From an uncultured Collinsella sp. (lineage in GTDB: Bacteria; Actinomycetota; Coriobacteriia; Coriobacteriales; Coriobacteriaceae), in assembly GCA_902495545.1 (NCBI GenBank), contig CABUXM010000042.1, forward strand, positions 1 to 17,216: a stretch of 17,216 bases of DNA. The letters are read 5' to 3'. Within the stretch, counting starts at the first letter, position 1. Each line of letters begins with the position of its first letter. The notes below the pieces were generated by a model. That model was given only the letters and a program-made list of their open reading frames with translations, searched no databases and was not told the origin of the DNA. A program made the translations under genes and the position numbers. Below are positions 1 to 7,040 of this stretch, one piece after another.

Positions 1-515
1 ACGGAAACAAAGGGCTGATCGGCAAAAGGACCGTCCAGATAGAGGCGCTTGGCGATCTCAACCTGACCCGCTCCCAGCTCACCCTCGAGCATAAGGGGCA
101 CACCGCGCGTGTAGCTCTCGGCAACCGGTGCAGCCACCGCAGCGGCACCCTCAACGATGCCGTACGCACTCGATTCGTAGCGGGCCTCAACTTCGTCGGC
201 GTTGAGCCACTCGATGCCCGCATGCGCCGCGGCGCCGCGCACCTCGCGGACCACGACGACCCAAAGGCCCCCGCCCTCTTTGTCGGTGGGGCGAACGGTC
301 AGGCTCAGGCGCGTACCCGCACGCCCCATAACCAGACGCGCGCCGTCTCCTATACGGTCGAGGCGCTCAGCGACAAAAGCCGCCACATCCCGCTCAAGCG
401 CCGCGTCATTCATGGTCGAGATCGCGACGCCCCCACGCGCATCGATTGCCAATGCCGAGGCCCCGGCAGCAGCCAGGGCCTCGGTCAAGATGTTCAGCTT
501 GGCATCGCTATCCAT
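1..515 (-). CDS. Regulator-like protein with degenerate sigma-54-activator/AAA+ P-loop (partial, runs off the left edge)
   Basis: Reading leftward from an ATG at 515, with AGGGG six bases upstream, the frame stays open to the window edge (171 codons). It begins MDSDAKLNILTEALAAAGAS. The first ~110 residues look like a small sensory or roadblock-like alpha/beta domain and I do not recognise them further. Near residues 140-171 the segment LMLEGELGAGQVEIAKRLY followed by ADQPFVSV resembles the start of a sigma-54 activator ATPase domain, where the usual form is GExGxGKE...A..IH...PFV.V. The Walker A lysine is replaced by Gln (GELGAGQ), so ATP hydrolysis may be lost or altered. The family suggests a Fis-type regulator, but the C-terminal DNA-binding part is outside the window. 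An imperfect palindrome at 538-561 just upstream could be its own operator. Reading frame and start are secure; the function is a guess. Confidence 0.6.
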   Translation of the reverse strand, partial: MDSDAKLNILTEALAAAGASALAIDARGGVAISTMNDAALERDVAAFVAERLDRIGDGARLVMGRAGTRLSLTVRPTDKEGGGLWVVVVREVRGAAAHAGIEWLNADEVEARYESSAYGIVEGAAAVAAPVAESYTRGVPLMLEGELGAGQVEIAKRLYLDGPFADQPFVS

Positions 516-537
516 GATTTGCCCCTGTCCGCAGCGA

Positions 538-561
538 CGTGCAACCGTCGACGGTCGCACG
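538..561. promoter_or_regulatory. 24-bp imperfect palindrome, candidate operator
   Basis: The core ACCGTCGACGGT (544-555) is a perfect 12-bp palindrome. The flanks CGTGC and GCACG pair as well, leaving one mismatched position on each side (A543/C556). It lies 23 bp upstream of the minus-strand start at 515. A second short inverted repeat (TTCAA, 2-nt spacer, TTGAA) lies just beyond it. A dimeric repressor site controlling the partial regulator gene is the simplest reading; no specific factor can be named. Confidence 0.35.
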
Positions 562-640
562 ACCGAGTGTTTCAAAATTGAACGATATTGCTCACCAAAC
601 ACTATAGGGCAGAAAGCGCCGTCCTGCGAGTATAGGTGTT

Positions 641-728
641 GCCCCGCATCGCCATCCTGGCGGGGCGATAAGAGCTCTTCGGGACTTATAAACCTGCGGA
701 CAAGCCATACCCGCAAGAGCTCCTATCG
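641..728. other. Two adjacent strong hairpins downstream of the YeiH-like gene
   Basis: The first hairpin pairs GCCCCGC (641-647) with GCGGGGC (660-666). The second pairs CGATAAGAGCTCTTCGGG (666-683) with positions 710-728, about 17 pairs with one mismatch and one bulge around a 26-nt loop. Neither is followed by a clear T-tract, so they are not textbook intrinsic terminators. They lie between the stop of the transporter gene and the start of the next minus-strand gene. They could stop or process the transporter mRNA, or form a structured leader for the gene at 1-515. Confidence 0.5.
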
Positions 729-781
729 CTCCACCGTGAGAATGCGCTCGCCAGCACGCAGCACGCAAACAAGCTACTTCT

Positions 782-1816
782 CTACCAGATTCCCAGTACG
801 TGTTGCATTCCCAAACTCATGCACGCAATGCCAATCCAGCAGCAAAAGCCCAGCGCGATGGGCTTGCCGCCCTTTTTGACCAGCTCGACGATATCGGTAT
901 TAAAACCAATAGCCGCCATGGCCATCACAATAAAGAATTTCGACAGCTCCTTGATGGGCGCCGTGATGGACACGGGAAGCTGAAACACCGTGGTGATCAC
1001 GCTCGCCAGCACAAAGAACAGCACAAACATGGGAAACGCGCGTTTAAGCGAGAACGCGCTTTTGGCGTCGCCGCCGGCCTTGCGCGCCAGATGCATCTGC
1101 CAGCATGCGAGGACCAACGTGATGGGGATAATGGCCAGCGTTCTGGTGAGCTTGACCACCGTGGCGCTCTCGAGCACATTGGCGCCGGGATGCATGCTGT
1201 CCCAGGCGCTCGCCGCAGCCGTTACGGACGAGGTGTCGTTGATGGCGGTGCCGGCAAACAGGCCAAAACCCTCGTTGGTCAGCCCGAGCATGCCGCCGAG
1301 CGTCGGAAACACGAGCGCCGCGATAACGTTAAACAGGAAGATGACCGAAATAGCCTGGGCAATCTCGCGATCGTCGGCATCGATGACGGGTGCGGTCGCG
1401 GCGATGGCCGAACCGCCGCAAATCGACGAACCCACACCCACAAGCGTCGCGATCTTACCCGGCACGTTCATAACGTGGCAGAGCACAAAGGCGATGACAA
1501 GCGAGGTCGAGATCGTCGCCACGATAATCGGCAGCGACTGGGCGCCCTTGGACAGAATCTGGGAGAGGTTCATGCCAAAGCCAAGCAGGATAACCGCGTA
1601 CTGCAAGACTTTTTTGGACGTATAGGTGACGCCAGCGGCGAGCTGTTCGCGACGATTCTTGGGAAAGACGAGCGCCAGGACCATGCCAAAGAGGATGGCA
1701 AATACCGGACCGCCGACCACCTCAATTTGTTTGCCGAGCAACGTCGCGGGAATGGCGATGATCAGGCAGAACAAGACGCCTTTCCAGCGCTCGCGTACGA
1801 TGTTTGCCAGTTGCAT
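782..1816 (-). CDS. YeiH/UPF0324-family integral membrane protein (putative sulfate exporter family)
   Basis: This is a 344-residue, very hydrophobic protein with about ten predicted membrane segments, the normal size for the UPF0324 (Cons_hypoth698) family to which E. coli YeiH belongs. Family-like stretches include YAVILLGFGMNLSQI near residue 73, GVGSSICGGSAIAA near 127, AGTAINDTSSVTAAA near 188 and a C-terminal AMAAIGFNTDI segment. The ATG at 1816 has AAGGA seven bases upstream. The annotation 'putative sulfate exporter' is inherited from the family and substrate proof is weak. The gene is divergent from a GntR/FCD regulator across a 163-bp gap holding a TTGCGCAA palindrome (1882-1889), which suggests that the neighbour controls it. 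No other sulfur-assimilation gene is visible nearby. Confidence 0.85.
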   Translation of the reverse strand: MQLANIVRERWKGVLFCLIIAIPATLLGKQIEVVGGPVFAILFGMVLALVFPKNRREQLAAGVTYTSKKVLQYAVILLGFGMNLSQILSKGAQSLPIIVATISTSLVIAFVLCHVMNVPGKIATLVGVGSSICGGSAIAATAPVIDADDREIAQAISVIFLFNVIAALVFPTLGGMLGLTNEGFGLFAGTAINDTSSVTAAASAWDSMHPGANVLESATVVKLTRTLAIIPITLVLACWQMHLARKAGGDAKSAFSLKRAFPMFVLFFVLASVITTVFQLPVSITAPIKELSKFFIVMAMAAIGFNTDIVELVKKGGKPIALGFCCWIGIACMSLGMQHVLGIW

Positions 1817-1979
1817 ATGGGATTCCTTCTTTCTATTTCACGTTTGCGACGGCTTATGATACGGCAACATTGAGCGCAGCCTTGCGCAAACACAGACTAA
1901 GGTGCCGCAATAGTTCTCAGGCAAGAGCCGAATTACCCACCGCGGAGAGCTGATTCGCGGCATAATTAACAACTGACAT

Positions 1980-2711
1980 ATGAGTTTGATAGAACAGTTG
2001 CGAGGCGCTATGGAAGAATCGATGCACGTCGGCGAGCAGGAAACGAGCCTACAGGACCAGTCCTACCACACCATTCGACGCAAAATCGTCTACCTGGACT
2101 ACAAGCCGGGCGAAAAGCTGGGCGTCAAGCAGCTTTGCGATGACCTGGACATGGGTCGCACGCCCGTGCGCGAGGCACTGGTGCGTCTGGCGCAAGAGGG
2201 CCTGGTGCGCACCGTGCCCCAAAGCGGCACCTACGTCTCACCCATCAACCTCACCCTTGCCGAGAGTGCCTGTTACATCCGCGAACATCTGGAAAAGCAG
2301 GTGATCGTGGAATGCTGTGCACGCGCCACGTCGGCCGGCATCGAGCAGCTCGACCGCGCCATCGCGCTGCAGGAAAAGGCCATGGCCGAAGAGGATCGCA
2401 TCGGCTTCTTTTTGAGCGACAACCTCATGCATCACATGATTTTTAGCATCGCATGTCGCAGCACCGTGTGGTCGTGGCTCGAAGAGACCAATGCCGACCT
2501 GGAGCGCTTCCGCTGGCTGCGCGCCGCCACGCAGGTTCTCGACAATCAGGACATCGTGAACGAGCACAAGCAGATTCGCCGCGCTATCGCCGGTCGCGAC
2601 CCCATCGAAGCGAGCTTTTTGGTCAGCAAGCACCTGCATATGATGTTCCGCAACCAGACCGAGGTTCTGGACCAGTTCCCCGAGTACTTCGAGACCAGCA
2701 AGCTCCGCTAA
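1980..2711 (+). CDS. GntR-family transcriptional regulator, FadR/FCD subfamily
   Basis: The protein is 243 residues from the first ATG. Residues ~28-90 form the GntR winged helix: YHTIRRKIVYLDYKPGEKL, then the recognition region MGRTPVREALVRLAQEGLV and the wing QSGTYVSPI. The C-terminal half is an all-helical FCD ligand domain with the expected metal-binding residues Asp147, His151, His196 and His218. FCD regulators usually bind small organic acids or other carboxylates. The start is uncertain. The ATG at 1980 has no Shine-Dalgarno and sits close behind a CATAAT element (1961-1966), so it would be nearly leaderless. The ATG at 2010 has GAGG upstream and keeps the whole winged helix. It is divergent from the YeiH-like transporter and probably controls it. 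A 44-bp repeat begins directly after the TAA. Confidence 0.88.
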   Translation: MSLIEQLRGAMEESMHVGEQETSLQDQSYHTIRRKIVYLDYKPGEKLGVKQLCDDLDMGRTPVREALVRLAQEGLVRTVPQSGTYVSPINLTLAESACYIREHLEKQVIVECCARATSAGIEQLDRAIALQEKAMAEEDRIGFFLSDNLMHHMIFSIACRSTVWSWLEETNADLERFRWLRAATQVLDNQDIVNEHKQIRRAIAGRDPIEASFLVSKHLHMMFRNQTEVLDQFPEYFETSKLR

Positions 2712-2755
2712 CCTGCCAAAAAGGGACAGGTTCATTTTGGCAGGTTTTATCTGGG
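2712..2755 (+). repeat. 44-bp dispersed hairpin repeat, copy 1
   Basis: The copy begins with CCTGCCAAAA and has the matching arm TTTTGGCAGG after a 13-base loop containing GGGACAGG, then continues TTTTATCTGGG. It starts at the base after the stop codon of the GntR gene. It is near identical to copies at 4879 (inverted), 8097 and 8571. This copy has TTCA where copies 3 and 4 have TTTA in the loop. Confidence 0.85.
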
Positions 2756-2764
2756 CAAATGCAG

Positions 2765-2798
2765 AAAAGACCCGGCTCCGTCTTGATGCGGAGCCGGG
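2765..2798 (-). terminator. Intrinsic terminator of glmS
   Basis: A perfect 10-bp GC-rich stem, CCCGGCTCCG (2771-2780) with CGGAGCCGGG (2789-2798), has an 8-nt loop. On the minus strand it is followed by TCTTTT. It lies 30 bp past the glmS stop. On the plus strand the stem is followed only by CCTTAGTTG, so activity for the convergent GntR transcript would be weaker. Confidence 0.85.
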
Positions 2799-2827
2799 CC
2801 TTAGTTGTTAGAACGGCGGAACAACAA

Positions 2828-4675
2828 TTACTCGACAGTAACGCTTTTCGCCAGGTTACGGGGCTGGTCGACGTCGCAGCCGCGCAGGATGGCGACCTCG
2901 CGGGCGAGCAGCTGCAGCGGGACACTCGCCGTGATGGGGCTGAACACGTCGCGGACTGCCGGCACGCGGATAATGCAGTCGGCGATCTTGTTGATCTCCT
3001 CGTCGCCCTCGGTGGCGACGACGATGACTTTGGCACCGCGCGCCTTGCACTCCATAAGGTTCGACACGGTCTTGTCGTAGGTGGCACTCTTGGTGGCCAC
3101 AGCGATGACAGGGAAGCCCGGGTCGATCAGGGCAATGGGGCCGTGCTTCATCTCACCGGCGGCGTAGGCCTCGGCGTGCAGGTAGCTGACCTCCTTGAGC
3201 TTGAGCGCACCTTCGTAGGAAATAGCGGCGCCCATGCCGCGACCCACGAACAGTGCGGACTGCGCGTCCTTGCACAGCAGGGCGGCCTCATGCACGGCCT
3301 CGGTTTGGGTATCCAAAATCCACTGGATCTGCTCGGCCGTATCGGAAAGCTCGCGGAACAGCATGCGCGCCTGCTTAGTGGTCAAGCGGTACTTGACCTG
3401 CGCCAGCAGCAGGGCCAAAAGCGTAAGGCTCACGACCTGGCCGATGAAGCTCTTGGTCGAGGCGACCGCGATCTCCTTGTTGGCCTTGGTGTAGATGACG
3501 CCGTCGCTCTCACGCGCCACGGGGCTGCCCACCACATTGGTGATGCCGAAGACCTTGGCACCCTTGATGCGCGCGTCGCGAATGGCGGCAAGGGTATCGG
3601 CCGTCTCGCCCGACTGGGACACGGCAACGACAAGCGTCGTCGGCGTAATGATGGGGTTGCGATAACGGAACTCGCTGGCCGCCTCCACCTCGGTGGGGAT
3701 GCGAGCCCAGCCCTCAATGAGATTCTTGGCAATGAGGCCAGCGTGATAGCTGGTGCCGCAAGCGATCACGTAGACGCGGTCGATGTCGTTGAGCTCCTCG
3801 AGCGAAAGGCCCAGCTCGTCGATGTCGAGCTCGCCGGCCGGCGTCATGCGGCCCACCAGCGTGTCGCGCACGACGCGCGGCTGCTCGTGGATCTCCTTGA
3901 GCATAAAGTCGGGATAACCGCCCTTTTCTGCCATGTCCAGGTCCCAGTCGATGTGGGTGACCTTGGGCTCGATAACGTTGCCGGCCTCGTCGGTGTACTC
4001 GACGCCTGCGGGCGTAAGCTTGGCAAACTGACCGTCCTCGAGCACCACGACATCGCGGGTGGCGTCGATGAGCGCGATGACGTCGGAGGCGACATAGGCG
4101 CCGGTCTCGCCCGCGCCGACCACGATCGGGGAATCCTTGCGGGCCACGGCGATCACGCCGGGCTCGTCAGCGCACACGACGGCCAGACCATAGGCACCGA
4201 CCACGTGGGCGCAAGCCTCGCGCACGGAGGCCATCAGGTCGTGCGTCTCGGCATAAGCCTCTTCGATCAGATGCGCGAAGACCTCGGTATCGGTCTCGCT
4301 CTTAAAGTGGTGGCCGCGGCCCTCCAGCTCTTCGCGCAGCTCGGCGAAGTTCTCGATGATGCCGTTGTGGACGATGGCGATACGACCGTCGCAGCTGGTG
4401 TGGGGGTGAGCGTTAACGACGGAGGGCTTGCCGTGGGTGGCCCAACGGGTGTGGCCGATACCGCAGGTAGCGTCGCTGTCGATGTTGGAAAGCTCGCTCT
4501 CCAAGCCCGCGACCTTGCCCACGCGGCGGATGACGTCGAGGTGCGCCGCGGCGCCCTCGCCCACCTCGAGCGCGACGCCCGAGGAGTCATAGCCGCGATA
4601 CTCCATACGCTTGAGGCCTGTGACCAGGATGTTCTTTGCAATATCAGAGCCGGTGTAGCCGACAATTCCGCACAT
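2828..4675 (-). CDS. glmS: Glutamine--fructose-6-phosphate aminotransferase (isomerizing)
   Basis: GlmS makes glucosamine-6-phosphate from fructose-6-phosphate and glutamine, the first step toward UDP-GlcNAc for peptidoglycan. The protein is 615 residues, the usual length. The start at 4675 is fixed by the conserved MCGIVGYTG N terminus, in which Cys2 becomes the N-terminal nucleophile; a longer upstream frame to 4738 is non-coding. The class II glutaminase domain shows TRWATHG (76-82) and HNGIIENF (103-110). Two SIS sugar-isomerase domains follow, with SQSGETADT near residue 350. The C terminus DQPRNLAKSVTVE is the typical lid. A ribosome site AAGGGA lies upstream. The gene is single, with its own terminator, and divergent from a LacI regulator. 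No glmS ribozyme is apparent in the ~68-nt leader. Instead the upstream DNA has GntR/NagR-like half-sites, so control may be at transcription initiation. Confidence 0.97.
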   Translation of the reverse strand: MCGIVGYTGSDIAKNILVTGLKRMEYRGYDSSGVALEVGEGAAAHLDVIRRVGKVAGLESELSNIDSDATCGIGHTRWATHGKPSVVNAHPHTSCDGRIAIVHNGIIENFAELREELEGRGHHFKSETDTEVFAHLIEEAYAETHDLMASVREACAHVVGAYGLAVVCADEPGVIAVARKDSPIVVGAGETGAYVASDVIALIDATRDVVVLEDGQFAKLTPAGVEYTDEAGNVIEPKVTHIDWDLDMAEKGGYPDFMLKEIHEQPRVVRDTLVGRMTPAGELDIDELGLSLEELNDIDRVYVIACGTSYHAGLIAKNLIEGWARIPTEVEAASEFRYRNPIITPTTLVVAVSQSGETADTLAAIRDARIKGAKVFGITNVVGSPVARESDGVIYTKANKEIAVASTKSFIGQVVSLTLLALLLAQVKYRLTTKQARMLFRELSDTAEQIQWILDTQTEAVHEAALLCKDAQSALFVGRGMGAAISYEGALKLKEVSYLHAEAYAAGEMKHGPIALIDPGFPVIAVATKSATYDKTVSNLMECKARGAKVIVVATEGDEEINKIADCIIRVPAVRDVFSPITASVPLQLLAREVAILRGCDVDQPRNLAKSVTVE

Positions 4676-4727
4676 AGGATAAATCCCTTCGTCCGCTTGA
4701 CTGCAAAACGTCCACGCACAGGGGGCG

Positions 4728-4810
4728 CTGAGACGCATAACGTTCGAGTATTGTACTCACGCAAACGCAAGCTGATATACCAGAAGTGGTATCTCAACTT
4801 GAATACCACT
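4728..4810 (-). promoter_or_regulatory. glmS promoter region with inverted ATACCA/TGGTAT half-sites
   Basis: On the minus strand a TACAAT -10 lies at 4755-4750, giving a leader of roughly 65-70 nt; the -35 is poor. Upstream are three half-sites: ATACCA (4777-4782), AGTGGTAT (4785-4792) and ATACCACT (4803-4810). The first two form ATACCA-GAAG-TGGTAT. The last two form a perfect 8-bp inverted repeat with a 10-bp spacer. AGTGGT...ACCACT resembles the known NagR/DasR (GntR family) amino-sugar operator. Separately, CTGAGACGCATAAC (4728-4741) in the leader resembles the LacI-type sites described at 4967 and 14860. The binding proteins are inferred. Confidence 0.5.
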
Positions 4811-4878
4811 CGATACACACACCCCGCCCCGAAGGGGGCAGGCACCTTCGTGGTGGTTTGGTCTGACAGCATCGTTTG

Positions 4879-4922
4879 CCCAGATAAAACCTGCCAAAAT
4901 AAACCTGTCCCTAATAGGCGGG
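4879..4922 (-). repeat. 44-bp dispersed hairpin repeat, copy 2 (inverted, one arm decayed)
   Basis: Read on the minus strand it matches the other copies from GGGACAGG through TTTTGGCAGG to TATCTGGG, and the following GCAAA also matches copy 1. The first arm has decayed to CCCGCCTATT, so the hairpin is largely lost. It sits directly upstream of the -35 box of the LacI gene promoter. Confidence 0.8.
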
Positions 4923-4924
4923 TT

Positions 4925-4955
4925 TTGACACCTCAGGGGCGGGCGATGCTACAAT
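4925..4955 (+). promoter_or_regulatory. Sigma-70-type promoter of the LacI-family gene
   Basis: A consensus TTGACA (4925-4930) and TACAAT (4950-4955) are separated by 19 bp, slightly longer than ideal. Expected initiation is near 4962, about 29 bases before the start codon. Confidence 0.65.
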
Positions 4956-4966
4956 CTGGCTTGTAC

Positions 4967-4980
4967 TTGAAACGCATCAA
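4967..4980. promoter_or_regulatory. Candidate LacI-family operator overlapping the transcript start
   Basis: TTGAAACGCATCAA is an imperfect 14-bp palindrome with the central CG typical of LacI-family sites, placed just after the predicted transcription start. Its core AAACGCAT is also found, on the minus strand, in the intergenic region of the second LacI gene (14873-14886). Autoregulation is likely if the site is real. Confidence 0.4.
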
Positions 4981-4990
4981 AGGGGCCGCT

Positions 4991-6103
4991 ATGGCAAAGG
5001 TAAAAATCAGCGACGTCGCGCGCGAGGCCGGGGTTTCGTTGGGCACGGTTTCCAACGCGCTCAACCACCCCGAAAAGCTGCGTCCCGAGACCCTCAAGCT
5101 CATTAACGAAACCATCAATCGACTGGGCTACCTGCCCAACCAAAGCGCTCGTCAGCTCGCGGGCGGCGCCACCAAGTCCTTTGGCCTGGTGCTCCCCCGT
5201 CTCGACCACGGCTTTTCACTCCAAATCGCCAGCGGCGCCCACAACGAGGCCCGCAAGCACGGCTACGACCTGCTCATCGCCAACGCCGATAACGACGATA
5301 TTCTCGAGGACCATTACCTGCGCTACTTTATGGGCACCCAGATGTCCGGCGTCATGGTTCAGCCCATGGCATCCCCCGACTGGCACCCCGCCCTGACCAA
5401 GATGCCCGTGCCGATCGTCCATCTGGACATCCATTGCTCCGAGCCCGGCTACTACGTGGCCGCCGACAACGAGGCACAAGGCCGCATCATCGCCGAGCTC
5501 GCCATCGCCCGCGGCGCGCACCATATTGTCGTCGTCGGCCGAGCAGCATTTATGCAACTCACCCTGCGCGTCCTTGGCATTCATAAGGCGCTCGCCCTAC
5601 ATCCCGATATCAAGATCGAAGTCATCGACGCCGGCGAATGGAATACCGCCGCCGACGGCTACGGCATCGGCACCCAAATCGCCGCGCGCCCCGCCGACGA
5701 ACGCCCCGATTTTGTCGTCGGCCTGACCGACGTGCTGGCCTCGGGCGTCATCTCGGCGCTGGTCGACAAAGGCATCGCCGTCCCCGGGCAAGTACGCGTA
5801 GCAGGTTGCGATGGCAACCCGCTCGCTTGGAGCGGATCGGTCCCGCTCACTACGGTAGCGCCCCCGGGCTACGAGATTGGCCGCAAGGGCGTTCAATTGC
5901 TCATGGAGCAAATCGAGAACAAGGCCCCAGCAAAGACCAAGCATATCCGCGTCGGCTCTACAGCGCGCACCGTCACCGCAGTCACCGCCGCCGAGGACAT
6001 CAACCGCCAAGAACTGGTACGTCCGTTCCTGCTGGAACGCGCCAGCACCCAGGCAAGCAGCCAGACCGACGCCACGGCCATCAACCTCGGTGCGTATCTA
6101 TAG
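4991..6103 (+). CDS. LacI-family transcriptional regulator (1)
   Basis: The protein is 370 residues. The start ATG at 4991 has AAAGGGG five bases upstream and gives the classical MAKVKISDVAREAGVSLGTV N terminus. The helix-turn-helix spans about residues 5-25, and the hinge helix with NQSARQLAGG lies around 50-60. Residues ~62-335 form a periplasmic-binding-protein-like effector domain with recognisable elements such as FGLVLPRLDHGFSLQIASGA and VAGCDGNPLAW. A tail of ~35 residues past the usual end is Ala/Thr-rich and unusual. The effector is probably a sugar or sugar phosphate. It is divergent from glmS and may regulate that gene and itself through the sites at 4967 and 4728. The frame is open far upstream antisense to glmS, but the promoter, ribosome site and motif all fix this start. 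Confidence 0.93.
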   Translation: MAKVKISDVAREAGVSLGTVSNALNHPEKLRPETLKLINETINRLGYLPNQSARQLAGGATKSFGLVLPRLDHGFSLQIASGAHNEARKHGYDLLIANADNDDILEDHYLRYFMGTQMSGVMVQPMASPDWHPALTKMPVPIVHLDIHCSEPGYYVAADNEAQGRIIAELAIARGAHHIVVVGRAAFMQLTLRVLGIHKALALHPDIKIEVIDAGEWNTAADGYGIGTQIAARPADERPDFVVGLTDVLASGVISALVDKGIAVPGQVRVAGCDGNPLAWSGSVPLTTVAPPGYEIGRKGVQLLMEQIENKAPAKTKHIRVGSTARTVTAVTAAEDINRQELVRPFLLERASTQASSQTDATAINLGAYL

Positions 6104-6136
6104 CACGCCCGCAAGTATGCTAAGTCGCCGCTCAAG

Positions 6137-6170
6137 CAAAAGAGGCCCGACCATTGCCGGACCCCTTTTG
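6137..6170. terminator. Probably bidirectional terminator between the convergent LacI and HAD genes
   Basis: CAAAAGAGGCCCG (6137-6149) pairs with CGGACCCCTTTTG (6158-6170) with two mismatches around an 8-nt loop. The A-rich left arm and T-rich right arm give U-rich ends in both directions. It sits 33 bp after the LacI stop and 46 bp after the HAD stop. Confidence 0.75.
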
Positions 6171-6216
6171 TTTAAGCGCAAACGTAAGCAATTGCTCGTT
6201 TCAACGCCGCAATTGT

Positions 6217-6867
6217 CTAGCGCACGGCCTTGACCGCCGCCGCCAGGTCGAACAGCGTATCGAGCACGGCCTCGCAGCCATCCACCACGTCCTGCGGCAG
6301 CGGCACGATATCGGGGACGGCAAAGACGTGGCAGCCAGCCGTAATGCCCGAGACGCAGCCGTTGCGCGAATCCTCGACCACGGCACATTCCTCGGGAGTA
6401 AAGCCCGCGCGCTCGCAGGCGAGCAGATACATCTCGGGGTCGGGCTTGCCATGCACGACGTCCTCGCCACACGTTACCGTTTCAAACTTGTCAAAAAGAC
6501 CGAATGCTTTAAGGTTGCGCTCGGCCGTAACATGGCGCGATGACGTTGCAAGGCCTACGTGATAGCCCGCAGCCAACAGCTCGTCTATGCACTCGGCAGC
6601 GCCGGCCTTAAGCTCCAGATCGGTCTTGACCATCTCGTCGCGAATCTCCTTGTGGCGGACATAGATCGCCTCGGCGGTCTCGTGGCTGCCGTAATGCTTA
6701 TCGAGGATGTTCATGACATCGGGTAGCGTGCGACCGATAAACTGATGGATCAGCGCTTCATCAATCGCGAGCCCCAGCTCAGCGGCGCCTGCCTTCCAGG
6801 CCCTAATCCCCAAACGCTCGGTATCGACCAGCGTTCCATCCATGTCAAAAATAACAGCCTTGATCAT
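6217..6867 (-). CDS. HAD-superfamily phosphatase / beta-phosphoglucomutase-like (subfamily IA)
   Basis: The protein is 216 residues. The start at 6867 is chosen because MIKAVIFDMDGTLVDTE is the canonical HAD motif I (Asp8 nucleophile, Asp10 acid/base) and GGGGG precedes it by six bases; the frame extends further upstream but lacks support. Motif II is in GLATSSRHV, motif III is the Lys of GKPDPEMYL, and motif IV is VVEDSRNG. The helical cap between motifs I and II (about 17-85) fits the GS1/beta-phosphoglucomutase-like group. Substrates in this group include sugar phosphates, 2-phosphoglycolate and nucleotides, and sequence alone does not choose between them. The gene is single and divergent from larE, with a palindrome between them that could control both. 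Confidence 0.88.
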   Translation of the reverse strand: MIKAVIFDMDGTLVDTERLGIRAWKAGAAELGLAIDEALIHQFIGRTLPDVMNILDKHYGSHETAEAIYVRHKEIRDEMVKTDLELKAGAAECIDELLAAGYHVGLATSSRHVTAERNLKAFGLFDKFETVTCGEDVVHGKPDPEMYLLACERAGFTPEECAVVEDSRNGCVSGITAGCHVFAVPDIVPLPQDVVDGCEAVLDTLFDLAAAVKAVR

Positions 6868-6917
6868 ATCGGTCCCCCATCGACTCTCGCTGTCGCATTG
6901 CCGCAACTCTACCGCAT

Positions 6918-6945
6918 TTGACAACTTGTATATAACGTATATACC
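6918..6945 (+). promoter_or_regulatory. Promoter with 17-bp palindromic operator, HAD/larE intergenic region
   Basis: TTGACA (6918-6923) and TATACC (6940-6945) are 16 bp apart and point toward larE. Inside the spacer and over the -10 is GTATATAACGTATATAC (6928-6944): perfect 7-bp arms with a 3-bp centre. Such GTnTA...TAnAC palindromes are typical of some GntR-family operators. A repressor bound here would block larE and possibly the divergent HAD gene. Confidence 0.5.
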
Positions 6946-7040
6946 ATATTGCACTTTCGTTACACAGATAGAAGTCTTATGGCAAGTAACGCATTAGGAT
7001 TATAGTTTTCAATCGAGTACTCAACGATAAGGATCGTTTC

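Noticed and set aside
4676..4750. glmS ribozyme or riboswitch in the glmS leader
   Set aside because: The leader is only ~68 nt with no recognisable ribozyme core; the control signals seen are DNA operators.
4967..4980. Catabolite-response (cre/CcpA) site
   Set aside because: The palindrome is two bases shorter than a cre site and lacks the conserved spacing; a LacI-type operator for the local regulator fits better.
2453..4990. Very long plus-strand open frame antisense to glmS, joined in frame to the LacI gene
   Set aside because: It is a shadow of the GC-rich glmS codons. glmS is certain on the other strand, and the LacI gene has its own promoter, ribosome site and N terminus at 4991.
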